Shown here in pieces: positions 7,689-17,005 of a stretch of 64,000 nucleotides of DNA. The stretch comes from Methylobacterium soli (GTDB lineage: Bacteria > Pseudomonadota > Alphaproteobacteria > Rhizobiales > Beijerinckiaceae). The notes beneath the pieces were generated by a model that saw only the letters and a list, made by a program, of their open reading frames with translations, did no database searches and was not told where the DNA came from. The stretch spans positions 124,001-188,000 of the forward strand of contig NZ_VZZK01000008.1 in NCBI RefSeq assembly GCF_008806385.1, written 5' to 3'. The translations under genes were made by a program, and so were the position numbers. Numbering within the stretch: the stretch's first letter is position 1; every line of letters starts with the position of its first letter.

Positions 7689-8561
7689 ATGATCATCCGG
7701 CTTCTGTCGGCGGCCCTGGTCGCCGGCTTCCTCGCGGCCGTCGTCGCGACGGGCCTGCAGCTCGCCCTCACCTCGCCGCTGATCATCGCGGCCGAGCGCT
7801 ACGAGACGCACGCCTCGCTCGACTTGCCGGCGTTCGACTTGCCTGAACTCGACTTGCCTGGTCTCGACTTGCCTGCGCGCGTCGCGCGGACGCGCGCCGA
7901 AGATCCGGCGAGCCCCCTGCCGATCGTGCTGGCGCATGCCCATTCGGGCCACGGGGCCGACCATGGGTCCGGCCAAGGGTCCGGGCAGGATTCCGGGCAA
8001 GGATCCGGGCAGGAATCCGGGAACGCGGCGCCCGCGTGGCAGCCCGGCCCCGGCCTGCCCCGCATGGCCTTCACGGGCCTCGCGACCCTGATCGGCGGCG
8101 TCGGCTACGCCCTCCTGCTCGGCGCGGTGATGCTCGCCTGCGGCCGGGTGCCGACGCCCGAGCGCGCCCTCGGCTTCGCGGTGGCGGGGTTCCTCGCCGT
8201 GGCGCTGGCGCCGGCGCTCGGCCTGCCCCCGGAACTGCCCGGCAGCGAGGCGGCGCCGCTCGCCGCCCGGCAGGCCTGGTGGCTGATGACCGCGGCCTCC
8301 ACCGCCATGGGCCTCTACCTCATGGCGATCCGCCGGGTGCCGATCACCATCCTGGGCGGCCTCGTGCTCGTCGTGGCGCCCCACATCGCCGGCGCGCCCG
8401 AGGTGGCCGCGACGGCCTCGCCCCTGCCGGCGGGCCTCGCCGCGCAATTCGCCGCGCGCTCGCTCGCCATCGCGTTCGTGTTCTGGGCCACGATCGGCCT
8501 CGCCTTCGGCTGGGCTTGGGCCGCCTTCGGCCGCACCGCCCCGGCGGCGGCCCATGCCTAA
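7689..8561 (+). CDS. cbtA: cobalt transporter CbtA
   Basis: A protein of 290 residues beginning MIIRLLSAALVAGFLAAVV, with five or six membrane segments, matching the CbtA family of predicted cobalt importers controlled by B12. A soluble loop after the first helix holds two in-frame tandem repeats: four 15-base units giving repeated Asp-Leu-Pro motifs and about five 12-base units giving Ser-Gly-Gln motifs, flanking a histidine-bearing segment AHAHSGHGADHG that could bind metal. It works with CbtB just upstream and shares the riboswitch. Its stop codon overlaps the next gene by eight bases. Confidence 0.9.
   Translation: MIIRLLSAALVAGFLAAVVATGLQLALTSPLIIAAERYETHASLDLPAFDLPELDLPGLDLPARVARTRAEDPASPLPIVLAHAHSGHGADHGSGQGSGQDSGQGSGQESGNAAPAWQPGPGLPRMAFTGLATLIGGVGYALLLGAVMLACGRVPTPERALGFAVAGFLAVALAPALGLPPELPGSEAAPLAARQAWWLMTAASTAMGLYLMAIRRVPITILGGLVLVVAPHIAGAPEVAATASPLPAGLAAQFAARSLAIAFVFWATIGLAFGWAWAAFGRTAPAAAHA
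7818..7877. repeat. 15-bp tandem repeat (four units) inside cbtA
   Basis: Units at 7818, 7833, 7848 and 7863 share the core TCGACTTGCC and encode repeated Asp-Leu-Pro in the large loop of CbtA. The unit is a multiple of three, so copy changes keep the frame. Confidence 0.85.
7966..8024. repeat. 12-bp tandem repeat (about five units) inside cbtA
   Basis: Units starting at 7966, 7978, 7990, 8002 and 8014 share TCCGGGCA and encode Gly-Ser-Gly-Gln-like runs in CbtA. In frame, like the 15-base array just upstream. Confidence 0.85.
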
Positions 8562-9000
8562 TCCCATGCCTGATCCCGTGCCTGATCCGCTCGCCATGCC
8601 GCCCGAGCCCGTGGTGCTTTATGTCTGCACCACCTGCCGGGCCGAGGGCGACGGCGCCGAGATCCGCGCGGGCGCCCGCCTGATGACGGCGCTCGCGGCG
8701 CGCCTCGGGGCGGCCCCGGTGCCGGGCCTGCGGATCGAGCCGGTGAAATGCCTCTCGGTCTGCAAGCGGCCCTGCACGGTGGCGGTCGCCTCGGCCGGGC
8801 GCTGGACCTACGTCTACGGCGATCTCGACGCGGAATCGTCCGCCGCGACCATCCTCGACGGGATCGGCCTCTATGCCGGAACCCCCGACGGGATCGTGCC
8901 CTGGCGGGCGCGGCCGGAGGCCTTCCGCAAGGGCGTCGTCGCCCGCATCCCCGCCTTCCCGCCGCGCGCGGCACCCGACCTGCCGGAGGCAGCCGAATGA
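8554..9000 (+). CDS. DUF1636 metal-binding (ferredoxin-like) protein
   Basis: A protein of 148 residues with cysteines in VCTTCRAEG near residue 25 and in VKCLSVCKRPCTVA near residue 70, the layout of a thioredoxin-fold [2Fe-2S] ferredoxin-like protein; I recognise it as DUF1636. The family is often found with cobW and cob genes and is thought to handle metal, but no function is proven. The N-terminus has the simple repeat PNPMPDPVPDP; internal ATGs at 8566 and 8596 are alternative starts. It overlaps cbtA by eight bases and cobW by four (ATGA), so it is translated as part of the cobalt run. Confidence 0.82.
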   Translation: MPNPMPDPVPDPLAMPPEPVVLYVCTTCRAEGDGAEIRAGARLMTALAARLGAAPVPGLRIEPVKCLSVCKRPCTVAVASAGRWTYVYGDLDAESSAATILDGIGLYAGTPDGIVPWRARPEAFRKGVVARIPAFPPRAAPDLPEAAE

Positions 9001-10031
9001 GCATCGTGCAGAAGATCCCGTGCACCATCGTGACGGGCTTCCTCGGGGCCGGCAAGACGACGCTGGTGCGCCACGTGATGGAGCGGGCGGAAGGCCGGCG
9101 CCTCGCGATCCTGGTCAACGAGTTCGGGGATGTCGGCTTCGACGGCTCGTTCCTGGCCGCCTGCGGCATCGCGGGCTGCGGCGAGGACCAGATCGTCGAG
9201 CTGCCGAACGGCTGCATCTGCTGTACCGTGGCGGATGATTTCGTGCCGGCCCTGAACCAGCTCCTGGAGCGGGCCGAGCCGCCGGAGCACATCCTGATCG
9301 AGACCTCGGGCCTCGCCCTGCCCAAGCCCCTGGTCCAGGCCTTCCAATGGCCGGCGATCCGCTCGCGGGTGACCGTGGACGGCGTCGTGGCGGTCGTGGA
9401 CGGCCCGGGCGTGGCCTCCGGCGCCTTCGCGGAGGACCCGGCGGCGCTGGCCGCCCAGCGCGAATCCGACCGCTCGGTCGATCACGACAACCCCCTCGAG
9501 GAGGTGTTCGAGGATCAGCTCCTCTGCGCCGACCTCGTGGTGCTCAACAAGGCCGACCTCCTCGACGGCGGGACCCTGGCCCGGGTCCGCGCCGAAATCG
9601 AGCGGCAATTGCCCCGCGCCGTGAAGGTGGTGGAGACCGCCCACGGGGCAATCGACCCGCGCGTGCTGCTCGGGCTCGGCGCCGCCGCCGAGGACGACCT
9701 CGACGCCCGCCCCTCGCATCACGGCGAGGGCGAGGACCACGACCACGACGATTTCGAGACGGTGGCGCTGGCGATCCGCCCGGCCGTGACGGCGGGCGAC
9801 CTCGCGGCGCGCGTCGAGCGGGCGGCCGAGACGCCCGGCGTCCTGCGCATCAAGGGCTTCGCCGAGATCGAGGGCAAGCCGATGCGCCTCGTGGTCCAGG
9901 GGGTGGGCCGGCGCATCGCCCACCATTTCGACCGGCCCTGGAAGCCCGCCGAGCCCCGCGACGGCCGCCTCGTGGTGATCGGCCTCAGGGGCTTCGACCA
10001 GGGTGCCGTCGCGGCGGCGCTCGCGGGATGA
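8997..10031 (+). CDS. cobW: cobalamin biosynthesis GTPase CobW
   Basis: A protein of 344 residues of the COG0523/CobW GTPase family. It has the P-loop TGFLGAGKTTL, the metal motif GCICC (CxCC type), and NKAD for guanine recognition. A histidine and acid-rich linker (HHGEGEDHDHDD) separates the GTPase from the C-terminal CobW domain. CobW is a metallochaperone thought to deliver cobalt to the chelatase. That fits its place between the cobalt importer genes and cobN (11 bases downstream). Its ATG overlaps the stop of the DUF1636 gene. Confidence 0.95.
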   Translation: MSIVQKIPCTIVTGFLGAGKTTLVRHVMERAEGRRLAILVNEFGDVGFDGSFLAACGIAGCGEDQIVELPNGCICCTVADDFVPALNQLLERAEPPEHILIETSGLALPKPLVQAFQWPAIRSRVTVDGVVAVVDGPGVASGAFAEDPAALAAQRESDRSVDHDNPLEEVFEDQLLCADLVVLNKADLLDGGTLARVRAEIERQLPRAVKVVETAHGAIDPRVLLGLGAAAEDDLDARPSHHGEGEDHDHDDFETVALAIRPAVTAGDLAARVERAAETPGVLRIKGFAEIEGKPMRLVVQGVGRRIAHHFDRPWKPAEPRDGRLVVIGLRGFDQGAVAAALAG

Positions 10032-10042
10032 TATAGCGGGCC

Positions 10043-13000
10043 ATGCATCTCCTGCGCGTCGACACCATCTCGCTCGACGAGGGCGAGGCGGCGGTCGATC
10101 TGGGGCAGGAGCCCGGCGACATCGTCTTCCTCTCGTTCACGGATTCGGACCTCCACGGGGTGGCGCGCGCGCATGCCGAGCGGCCCGGGCTGCCCTCGCT
10201 GCGGCTCGCCAAGCTCGCGCGCCTGCGCCACCCGATGTCGGTCGATCTCTACGTCGACGGCGTGATCGCCCGGGCCAGGGCGGTGGTGATCCGCTGCCTC
10301 GGCGGCCTCGATTACTGGCGCTACGGCATCGAGCGGGCCCATGCCGCCGCCCGCGCCCACGGGGTCGCACTCGCGGTGCTGCCCGGCGACGACCGGCCCG
10401 ACCCGCGCCTCGACGCCCTCTCGACGCGCCCCGGCCTCGCCCCCGCCCTCGACGCCTATTTCCGGGCCGGGGGCCCGGACAACCTGCGCCGCATGCTCGG
10501 GCGGGTCGCGGCCGAGATCGGCCATCCGGGGCCGGTCGAGGCGCCGGCGCCCCTGCCGCGCGGCTTCCCCTGGTGCCCCGGCTGCGGGCCGGTGGCGCCC
10601 GAGACCGCGCAGGCGGCGGCCGGGCACGCGCCCCTCGCGCTGCTGCTGGTCTACCGCTCGGCCGTGCTGGCGGGGGACGGCGCGCCGGTCGCGGCGCTGG
10701 CCCAGGCCCTCCGGGCGCGGGGGCTCGCCCCGGTGATCCACGCGGTGTCGAGCCTCAAGGACCCGGAGGCGCTGGCCTCCCTGCGCGCCGCCCTGGCGAT
10801 GCGCCGGCCCGACGTGATCGTGGCCGCGACCGCCTTCTCGGCCCGCGAGGACGGGGGCTTCGTGCTCGACGCCGCCGATTGTCCGGTCCTGCAGGCCTAC
10901 ACGGTCGGCGGTCCGCGCGCGGCCTGGGCCGCCTCTGCGCGGGGGCTCAACGCCGCCGACCTCGCCATGCAGGTCGCGCTCCCCGAATTCGACGGCCGCC
11001 TCGCGGGCTTCCCCATCGCCTTCAAGGTGGAGGCTCCGGAGGTCATGGGGTTCGCCGAGCGCCGCGCCGTGCCCGATCCCGGCGGCATCGCGGCCCTGGC
11101 CGACCGCGCCGCCGCCTGGGTCCGCCTCGCCCGCCGGCCCGCAGGCGAGCGCCGGGTCGCCCTGGTGCTCTCCGACTACCCGGCCCGGGGCGGCCGCGCC
11201 GGATTCGCGGTCGGCCTCGACACGCCGGAAAGCGCGCGGGCGATCCTCCTCGACCTCGCCGAGGCCGGTTACGCCGTCGGCGCGATCCCCGAGGCCGGCG
11301 CGCTGATGCGGGCGCTGACCGGGACCGGGCCGGGCCTCGCGGTGCCGCTGACCGATTACCGGCTCTGGCTCGACGGCCTGCCGGAGGCGGCCCGCGACAC
11401 ACTCCTGGCGCGCTGGGGGGCGCCCGAGGCCGACCCGGCTCTCCGCGAGGGGGCGTTCCGGTTTCCCGCAGCGATCGCGAGAGGCTCGGCCCTCGCGGTA
11501 TTCCTGCAGCCGGATCGCGGCCGGAGCCTCGACCGCAAGGCGGGCTATCACGACCCCGACGAGCCGCCGACGCACGCCTATCTCGCCTTTTATCTCGGCT
11601 TGCGCGGCGGCTACGACGCGCTGATCCATCTCGGCACCCACGGCACCACCGAGTGGCTGCCCGGAAAGGCGGTCGCGCTCTCGCCCGATTGCTGGCCGGC
11701 CCGCGCCGTCGGGGCGCTGCCGGTGATCTACCCGTTCATCGTCGACGACCCGGGCGAGGCCGCGCCCCTGAAGCGGCGGCTCGGCGGCATCGCACTCGGC
11801 CACCTGACGCCGCGCACCGGCACGGCCGCCCTCTCCCCCGAGGCCGCGCGCCTGCGCGAGCTCGTCGAGGAATATTCCGCCGCGAGCGTGCTCGACCCGC
11901 GCCGCGCCGCCCTCATCGCCCGCGCGATCCTGGACGAGGCGGAGGCGGCGGGGCTCCTCGACGGGGCCGGCATCACCCCCGAGACCCCGATGGCCGACGC
12001 GCTCACGGCCCTCGACGCGCATCTCTGCGACCTCGGCGAGACCGTGTTCCGCGACGGGCTGCACGTCTTCGGCCGGGCGCCCGACGAGGCGCCGGACGCC
12101 GCGCGGGCCTGCGCGGAGGCCGAGCGCGCGGGCCTGCTCGCCGCGCTGGCGGGGCGCTTCGTGCCCCCCGGCCCCGCGGGCTCGCCCTCGCGCGGGCGCC
12201 AGGACGTGATGCCGACCGGGCGCAACCTCACCACCCTCGACCCGCGCGCGATCCCGACCCGGGCGGCGGCCCTTCTCGGCGCCAAGGCGGCCGGGGCGGT
12301 CGTCACCCGCTACCTGCAGGACGAGGGCGAGTATCCGGCCCGCATCGTCATGGATCTCTGGGCCTCCCCGACGCTGCGCACCGGCGGCGAGGACGTGGCC
12401 CACGCCCTCGCGCTGATGGGGGTGCGCCCGACCTGGGACCACGCCACCACGCGGGTCACCGGGTTCGAGGTGCTGCCGCTGGCGCTTCTCGACCGGCCGC
12501 GCATCGACGTGACCCTGCGGGTCTCCGGCGCCTTCCGGGACACCTTCCCGGACACGCTGGCGCTCCTCGACCGGGCGGCCCGCGCGGTCGCGGCCCGCGA
12601 GGAGGAGGATGCCGAGAACCCGCTCGCCGCCGCCCGCCGCCGGGGCGAGGCCGGGGCCCGGGTCTACGGCGCGGCGCCGGGCCGCTACGGCGCGGGGGCG
12701 GCCGAGACCGCCCTCGACGGGGCCTGGGCCGACCGGGCGGATCTCGGCCGGGCCTATCTGGCGGCCACCACCCACGCCTATGGGGGCGCGCAGGAGGGGG
12801 CGGATCCGGGATTCGCCGCGCGCGTCGCCGGGGCGGATGCCTACCTGCACGCCTTCGACGTGGCCGAGCGCGACCTCCTCGACGGGGACGCCGCCGTCGA
12901 CGCCATGGGCGGGTTCTCGGCCGCCGCCGGGCTCACCGGCGCGGCGCCCGCCCTCTACAGCCTCGACGTCGCGAACCCGGAGGCCCCGAGGGCCCGCACC

Positions 13001-13345
13001 GCCCGCGAGGACGCGGCGCGCCTGATCCGGGGGCGCCTCGCCGATCCGCGCTGGATCGCCGCCCAGCTCCGCCACGGCTACCGGGGCGCGCAGGAGCTGG
13101 CGCAGGGCCTCGACGCGGTCTTCGTGCTCGCCGCCGCCACGGATGCGGTGAGCGATGCCGATCTCGACCGGCTCTACGGCGCCTGGATCGCCGACGCGGA
13201 GGTGTTCGAGGCGCTGCGCGCGGCCAATCCCGCCGCGACCCGCGCGATCCTCGAACGCTTCGACGAGGCCCGCGCGCGCGGCCTCTGGCGGACCCGCCGC
13301 AACGCCCGCGCGGCCGACGAGCTGATGCGGGAGGCCGCCGAGTGA
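10043..13345 (+). CDS. cobN: cobaltochelatase large subunit CobN
   Basis: A protein of 1100 residues, the large, corrin-binding subunit of the aerobic ATP-dependent cobaltochelatase, homologous to magnesium chelatase subunit H. Signatures seen are HLGTHGTTEWLPGKAVALS near residue 530, GRNLTTLDPRAIPT near 730, and GAYSLDVANPEAPR-like sequence near 975. It inserts Co2+ into hydrogenobyrinic acid a,c-diamide together with CobS and CobT, which are not in this window. It lies between cobW and cobG, and its TGA overlaps the GTG of cobG (GTGA). Length is slightly below the 1200-1270 residues of many CobN proteins. Confidence 0.95.
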   Translation: MHLLRVDTISLDEGEAAVDLGQEPGDIVFLSFTDSDLHGVARAHAERPGLPSLRLAKLARLRHPMSVDLYVDGVIARARAVVIRCLGGLDYWRYGIERAHAAARAHGVALAVLPGDDRPDPRLDALSTRPGLAPALDAYFRAGGPDNLRRMLGRVAAEIGHPGPVEAPAPLPRGFPWCPGCGPVAPETAQAAAGHAPLALLLVYRSAVLAGDGAPVAALAQALRARGLAPVIHAVSSLKDPEALASLRAALAMRRPDVIVAATAFSAREDGGFVLDAADCPVLQAYTVGGPRAAWAASARGLNAADLAMQVALPEFDGRLAGFPIAFKVEAPEVMGFAERRAVPDPGGIAALADRAAAWVRLARRPAGERRVALVLSDYPARGGRAGFAVGLDTPESARAILLDLAEAGYAVGAIPEAGALMRALTGTGPGLAVPLTDYRLWLDGLPEAARDTLLARWGAPEADPALREGAFRFPAAIARGSALAVFLQPDRGRSLDRKAGYHDPDEPPTHAYLAFYLGLRGGYDALIHLGTHGTTEWLPGKAVALSPDCWPARAVGALPVIYPFIVDDPGEAAPLKRRLGGIALGHLTPRTGTAALSPEAARLRELVEEYSAASVLDPRRAALIARAILDEAEAAGLLDGAGITPETPMADALTALDAHLCDLGETVFRDGLHVFGRAPDEAPDAARACAEAERAGLLAALAGRFVPPGPAGSPSRGRQDVMPTGRNLTTLDPRAIPTRAAALLGAKAAGAVVTRYLQDEGEYPARIVMDLWASPTLRTGGEDVAHALALMGVRPTWDHATTRVTGFEVLPLALLDRPRIDVTLRVSGAFRDTFPDTLALLDRAARAVAAREEEDAENPLAAARRRGEAGARVYGAAPGRYGAGAAETALDGAWADRADLGRAYLAATTHAYGGAQEGADPGFAARVAGADAYLHAFDVAERDLLDGDAAVDAMGGFSAAAGLTGAAPALYSLDVANPEAPRARTAREDAARLIRGRLADPRWIAAQLRHGYRGAQELAQGLDAVFVLAAATDAVSDADLDRLYGAWIADAEVFEALRAANPAATRAILERFDEARARGLWRTRRNARAADELMREAAE

Positions 13346-14721
13346 GCGCGCCGCGCCGAATCGCGCCCGCGGCGCCCGCGCGCCGGGGCTGGTGCCCGGG
13401 CCTCGCCCGCCCGATGCCGACCGGCGACGGGCTGCTCGCCCGCATCCATCCCCCGGGCGGCGTGCTCAGCCCCGCGCAGGCCCGGGCCGTCGCCGACGCC
13501 GCCCGCCGCTTCGGCAACGGCCATGTCGACGTCACGGCCCGCGCCAACCTCCAGGTCCGCGGCGTCCGGGACGAGACGCGCGGCCCCCTCGCCGCCGCCC
13601 TCGAGGCCGCCGGCCTCGGCGATGCCCGCCGCGACGGCGGGCCGCAGCGCCTGACCCTGACCCATCCCCTCGCCGGGCTCGATCCGGACGAGGGCTTCGA
13701 CGTCGCGGGCCTCGCCCGCGCCATCGAGGCGCGCGGCCTCGCGATCTCCGGGCTGCCGGCCAAGACCCTCGTGACGGTCGAGGGCCCGCGCCGGCGCCTC
13801 GGCGAGACCGGCGCGGATCTGCTCATCCGCGCGACCGGCCCCGGCGCGGCGGCCCTCGGCCTCGCGGCGGAGGACGGCACGCTCTGGCTCGGACCTGTCG
13901 CGGAACCCTGTCTCTCCGAGGCGGCAGCCGCCGCCCTCGCGGCCTTCGCGGCGACGGGCGGGCGGCGGATGCGCGACCTGAGCGAGGCCGAGCGGGCCGA
14001 GGTCGCGCGCCGCGCAGGGCCGCCGAACGTCCCCGCGCCCGCTCGGGAGAGGTTTGCTCGCGAAGCAGACCGGGTGCGCGGACAGGTCTCCCCGGAGCGA
14101 TCGCCTCACGAAGCCGACCTCGCCCGCACGGGAGAGGCGTTGCGCGACGCCGGCCTGCCCGCCGGGCTGATCCCGCTGGCAAACGGGCGCGTCGCCCTCG
14201 TGGCGCAAGCCCCGTTCGGGCGCTGCGGCGCGGACGCGCTCGACCGGCTCGCCGCGATCGCGGACGGGCTCGGGACGGCGGAGATCCGCCTCGCGCCGAC
14301 GCGCGGCTTCGTGCTCCTCGCCCCCGGCCGCGCCGCGGCCGAAGCCGCGCTCGGAGCGCTGAGAGCGCAGCGCTTCGTCACCGAACCCGACGACCCGCGC
14401 CGCGCGGTCGCGGCCTGTCCGGGCGCGCCGGCCTGCGCCTCCGGCTCGACGCCGACGCTCCTGGACGCCGCCCGCCTCGCCGAGGCCTTCCGGCCCTTCG
14501 CGGCGCGGGGGCTCACCGCCCATGTCTCGGGCTGCCCCAAGGGCTGCGCCCATCCGGGCGCGGCCGCCCTCACCCTCGTGGGCCTGCAGGGCCGCTACGG
14601 CGTCGTGCTCGGCGGGACGCCGGGCGACGAGCCGGCGATGCAACTCACTTTCGAGGCGGCGCTGGAGCGCGTAAGGAGGGCGGATTCCGCCCTTGGCCTC
14701 GATCACGCTTTCAGGACCTGA
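13342..14721 (+). CDS. cobG: precorrin-3B synthase CobG
   Basis: A protein of 459 residues related to sulfite/nitrite reductases. Cysteines at about 359, 365, 398 and 402 (ACPGAPAC and [11 protein letters not shown]) should bind the [4Fe-4S] cluster and sirohaem-like site. The N-terminal half has [14 protein letters not shown], also a family motif. CobG is the oxygen-dependent monooxygenase that makes precorrin-3B, the step that defines the aerobic pathway. The GTG start overlaps the cobN stop. Residues of about 232-266 are encoded by a degenerate copy of the palindromic element found in the gap near 33.1-33.6 kb; they form an arginine and charge-rich insert between the two halves of the protein. 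Confidence 0.93.
   Translation: MSAPRRIAPAAPARRGWCPGLARPMPTGDGLLARIHPPGGVLSPAQARAVADAARRFGNGHVDVTARANLQVRGVRDETRGPLAAALEAAGLGDARRDGGPQRLTLTHPLAGLDPDEGFDVAGLARAIEARGLAISGLPAKTLVTVEGPRRRLGETGADLLIRATGPGAAALGLAAEDGTLWLGPVAEPCLSEAAAAALAAFAATGGRRMRDLSEAERAEVARRAGPPNVPAPARERFAREADRVRGQVSPERSPHEADLARTGEALRDAGLPAGLIPLANGRVALVAQAPFGRCGADALDRLAAIADGLGTAEIRLAPTRGFVLLAPGRAAAEAALGALRAQRFVTEPDDPRRAVAACPGAPACASGSTPTLLDAARLAEAFRPFAARGLTAHVSGCPKGCAHPGAAALTLVGLQGRYGVVLGGTPGDEPAMQLTFEAALERVRRADSALGLDHAFRT
14036..14137. repeat. palindromic intergenic-type element read in frame inside cobG
   Basis: The stretch begins CGCTCGGGAGAGGTTTGC, passes through GACCGGGTG and GCCTCAC, and ends CCGCACGGGAGAGG. The same blocks, in the same order and with similar spacing, make up the three elements at 33141-33614 (CCGGGAGAGGTCTGCT, GCCGGGTGAGG, CCCTCAC, GCGCCGACTCGACC, ACGGGAGAGG). 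The match was made by eye and is degenerate. It stays in frame within CobG. Confidence 0.65.
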
Positions 14722-14725
14722 ACCC

Positions 14726-15358
14726 ATGAGCTCGCGCCTCGATTACCTGCGCGACGGGCAAGCCATCTATGCCCGTTCCTTCGCGATGATCCGCGCCGAG
14801 GCCGACCTCGCCCGCTTCACCGGCGCCGCCGAGCGCGTGGTGGTGCGGATGATCCACGCCTGCGGCATGACCGACCTGCCGCGCGACGTGGAGGTCTCGG
14901 ACAGCTTCGCGGCATCCGGCGAGGCGGCGCTCAGGGCCGGCGCCCCGATCCTGTGCGACGTGCGCATGGTGGCCGACGGCGTCACCCGTGCCCGCTTGCC
15001 GGCCAACAACCCGGTGATCTGCACGCTCGGCGACCCGCGCGTGCCGGACCTCGCCGCCGCCCTGGGCACGACCCGCTCGGCCGCCGCCATGGAGCTCTGG
15101 CGCGCGCATCTGCCGGGCAGCGTCGTCGCGGTCGGCAACGCGCCCACCGCCCTGTTCCGCCTGCTCGAACTGCTCGACGAGGGGATCGGCGCGCCAGCCG
15201 CCGTGATCGGGATTCCGGTGGGCTTCGTCGGCGCGGCGGAATCGAAGGAGGCGCTCGCGCGCGACGGGCGGGTGCCGTTCTGCGTCGTGCACGGGCGCCG
15301 CGGCGGCAGCGCCATGGCGGCGGCCGCCGTCAACGCGCTGGCGAACGAGGTCGAGTGA
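14726..15358 (+). CDS. cobH: precorrin-8X methylmutase CobH
   Basis: A protein of 210 residues of the CobH/CbiC family. [11 protein letters not shown] near residue 50 holds the active-site histidine, and [13 protein letters not shown] and the C-terminal [13 protein letters not shown] are signature segments. The enzyme moves a methyl group from C11 to C12 of precorrin-8X to give hydrogenobyrinic acid. The ATG at 14726 is chosen because it matches the family start (an in-frame upstream ATG lies in cobG) and sits four bases past the cobG stop. The stop codon shares one base with the cobI ATG (TGATG). Confidence 0.96.
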   Translation: MSSRLDYLRDGQAIYARSFAMIRAEADLARFTGAAERVVVRMIHACGMTDLPRDVEVSDSFAASGEAALRAGAPILCDVRMVADGVTRARLPANNPVICTLGDPRVPDLAAALGTTRSAAAMELWRAHLPGSVVAVGNAPTALFRLLELLDEGIGAPAAVIGIPVGFVGAAESKEALARDGRVPFCVVHGRRGGSAMAAAAVNALANEVE

Positions 15359-16155
15359 TGGAGGCGGGCGAGCGCATCCCGCCGGCGGCCCCGGCCGCCT
15401 CGGAGGCATCGGAGGCCCCGGCAACCGTCACCACCGGCACCCTCTACGGTGTCGGGATGGGACCGGGCGAGCCGGAATACCTGACGGTCCGGGCCATGCG
15501 GGTGCTGGAGCGGGCGCCGGTGCTGGTCCATTTCTGCAAGAAGGGCCGGCGCGGCAATGCCCGCACCATCGCGGACGCGATCCTGCGCGATCCCGCCCGC
15601 GAATTCCCGCTGGCCTATCCCTACACCACCGAATTGCCGCCGGACCATGCCGACTACGTCGCGGCTTTGGCGGCCTTCTACGACGACGCGGCGGGGCAGC
15701 TCGCTGACCATCTCGGCGCCGGGCGCGACGTGGCGATCCTGTCGGAGGGCGATCCCTTCTTCTACGGCTCCTTCATGCATCTCTGGCGGCGCCTGAAGGA
15801 CCGCTTCCCCGTGGAGGTGGTGCCGGGCGTCACCGGCATGTCGGGCTGCTGGACCCGGGCCGGCACGCCGATCACCTGGGGCGACGACGTCCTGACGGTC
15901 CTGCCCGCGACCCTGCCGGCCGCGACCCTGGCGGAGCGCCTGCGCGGCACGGACGCGGCCGTCATCATGAAGCTCGGCCGCCACCTGCCGAAGGTGCGCG
16001 CAGCCCTCGCCGAAGCCGGGCTCCTCGCCCGCGCGGTCTATGTCGAGCGCGGCACCATGGCGGGGGAGCGCGTGCAGGCGCTGGCCGACAAGCCCGACGA
16101 CGAGGCGCCCTATTTCTCGATGGTGCTGGTGCCCGGCGAGGGGCGGCGGCCGTGA
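15358..16155 (+). CDS. cobI: precorrin-2 C20-methyltransferase CobI
   Basis: A protein of 265 residues of the tetrapyrrole methylase family. After a loose alanine-rich N-terminus of about 25 residues come YGVGMGPGEPEYLTVRA, LSEGDPFFYGSFMH and VVPGVTGMSGCW, typical of CobI/CbiL. It methylates precorrin-2 at C20 using S-adenosylmethionine to give precorrin-3A, the substrate of CobG. It follows cobH with a one-base overlap and ends in a four-base GTGA overlap with cobJ, so the run cobG-H-I-J is probably one translationally coupled unit. Confidence 0.96.
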   Translation: MEAGERIPPAAPAASEASEAPATVTTGTLYGVGMGPGEPEYLTVRAMRVLERAPVLVHFCKKGRRGNARTIADAILRDPAREFPLAYPYTTELPPDHADYVAALAAFYDDAAGQLADHLGAGRDVAILSEGDPFFYGSFMHLWRRLKDRFPVEVVPGVTGMSGCWTRAGTPITWGDDVLTVLPATLPAATLAERLRGTDAAVIMKLGRHLPKVRAALAEAGLLARAVYVERGTMAGERVQALADKPDDEAPYFSMVLVPGEGRRP

Positions 16156-16922
16156 GCGGCAGCGTCGCGATCATCGGCCTCGGCCCCGGCGACCCGCGCC
16201 TGCTGACCGGCGCCGCGCAGGCCGCCCTCGACGCGGCCGAGGACCTGATCGGCTACATCCCCTACGTCGCCCGCGTGCCCGAGCGCGCAGGGTTGCGCCG
16301 GCATGCCAGCGACAACCGCGTCGAGGTCGACCGCGCCCGCCACGCCCTCGAACTCGCCGCCTCCGGCCGGCGCGTGGCGGTGGTCTCAGGGGGCGATCCC
16401 GGCGTCTTCGCCATGGCGGCGGCCGTGTTCGAGGCGGTGGAGGCAGGCGACCCCGCCTGGCGGCACCTGCCCATCACGGTCGAGCCCGGCATCACCGCGA
16501 TGCTCGCCGCCGCCGCCCGGCTCGGGGCGCCCCTGGGGGGCGATTTCTGCGCGCTCTCCCTCTCCGACAACCTCAAGCCCTGGGACGTGATCACGGCCCG
16601 GCTCGACGCCGTGCTGCGGGCCGACCTCGTGGTGGCGCTCTACAACCCGATCTCCTCGGCCCGCCCCTGGCAGCTCGGCGCGGCGCTCTCCCTCGCGGCC
16701 GGGATCCGGGCACCCGAAACCCCCGTGATGCTGGCCCGCGCCGTGTCGCGGCCCGACGAGAATATCCGGGTCCTGACCCTCGCGCAGGCCCGCGAAGCCC
16801 CGGCCGACATGGCCACCCTGGTGATCATCGGGGCCTCGGCCACCCGCCTGATCCAGCGCGGGCCCGAGCTGCGGCCCTACGTCTACACCCCCCGCAGCGT
16901 GCCCGAAGCGGAGCCGGCGTGA
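16152..16922 (+). CDS. cobJ: precorrin-3B C17-methyltransferase CobJ
   Basis: A protein of 256 residues of the tetrapyrrole methylase family. It has AIIGLGPGDPRLLTG at the N-terminus, VVSGGDPGVFAMA near residue 80 and ALYNPISSARPWQ near 160, all CobJ/CbiH signatures. It methylates C17 and contracts the ring to give precorrin-4. The GTG start overlaps the cobI stop. It is the last gene of the riboswitch-headed run; cobK follows on the opposite strand, 83 bases away at the 3' ends. Confidence 0.95.
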   Translation: MSGSVAIIGLGPGDPRLLTGAAQAALDAAEDLIGYIPYVARVPERAGLRRHASDNRVEVDRARHALELAASGRRVAVVSGGDPGVFAMAAAVFEAVEAGDPAWRHLPITVEPGITAMLAAAARLGAPLGGDFCALSLSDNLKPWDVITARLDAVLRADLVVALYNPISSARPWQLGAALSLAAGIRAPETPVMLARAVSRPDENIRVLTLAQAREAPADMATLVIIGASATRLIQRGPELRPYVYTPRSVPEAEPA

Positions 16923-17005
16923 TGAATGGTGGCGCGACAGGCCCCCGCGCCCGGTCCGCGTCGCGCGCGCGGCCTCTCCCGGACCGGCGCGGTGACGGGC
17001 TCCGC

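Noticed and set aside
10003..13341. Very long open frames on both strands across cobN
   Set aside because: GC-rich DNA leaves long stop-free shadow frames. The translations are dominated by Arg, Pro, Gly and Ala and the cobN frame has all family motifs.
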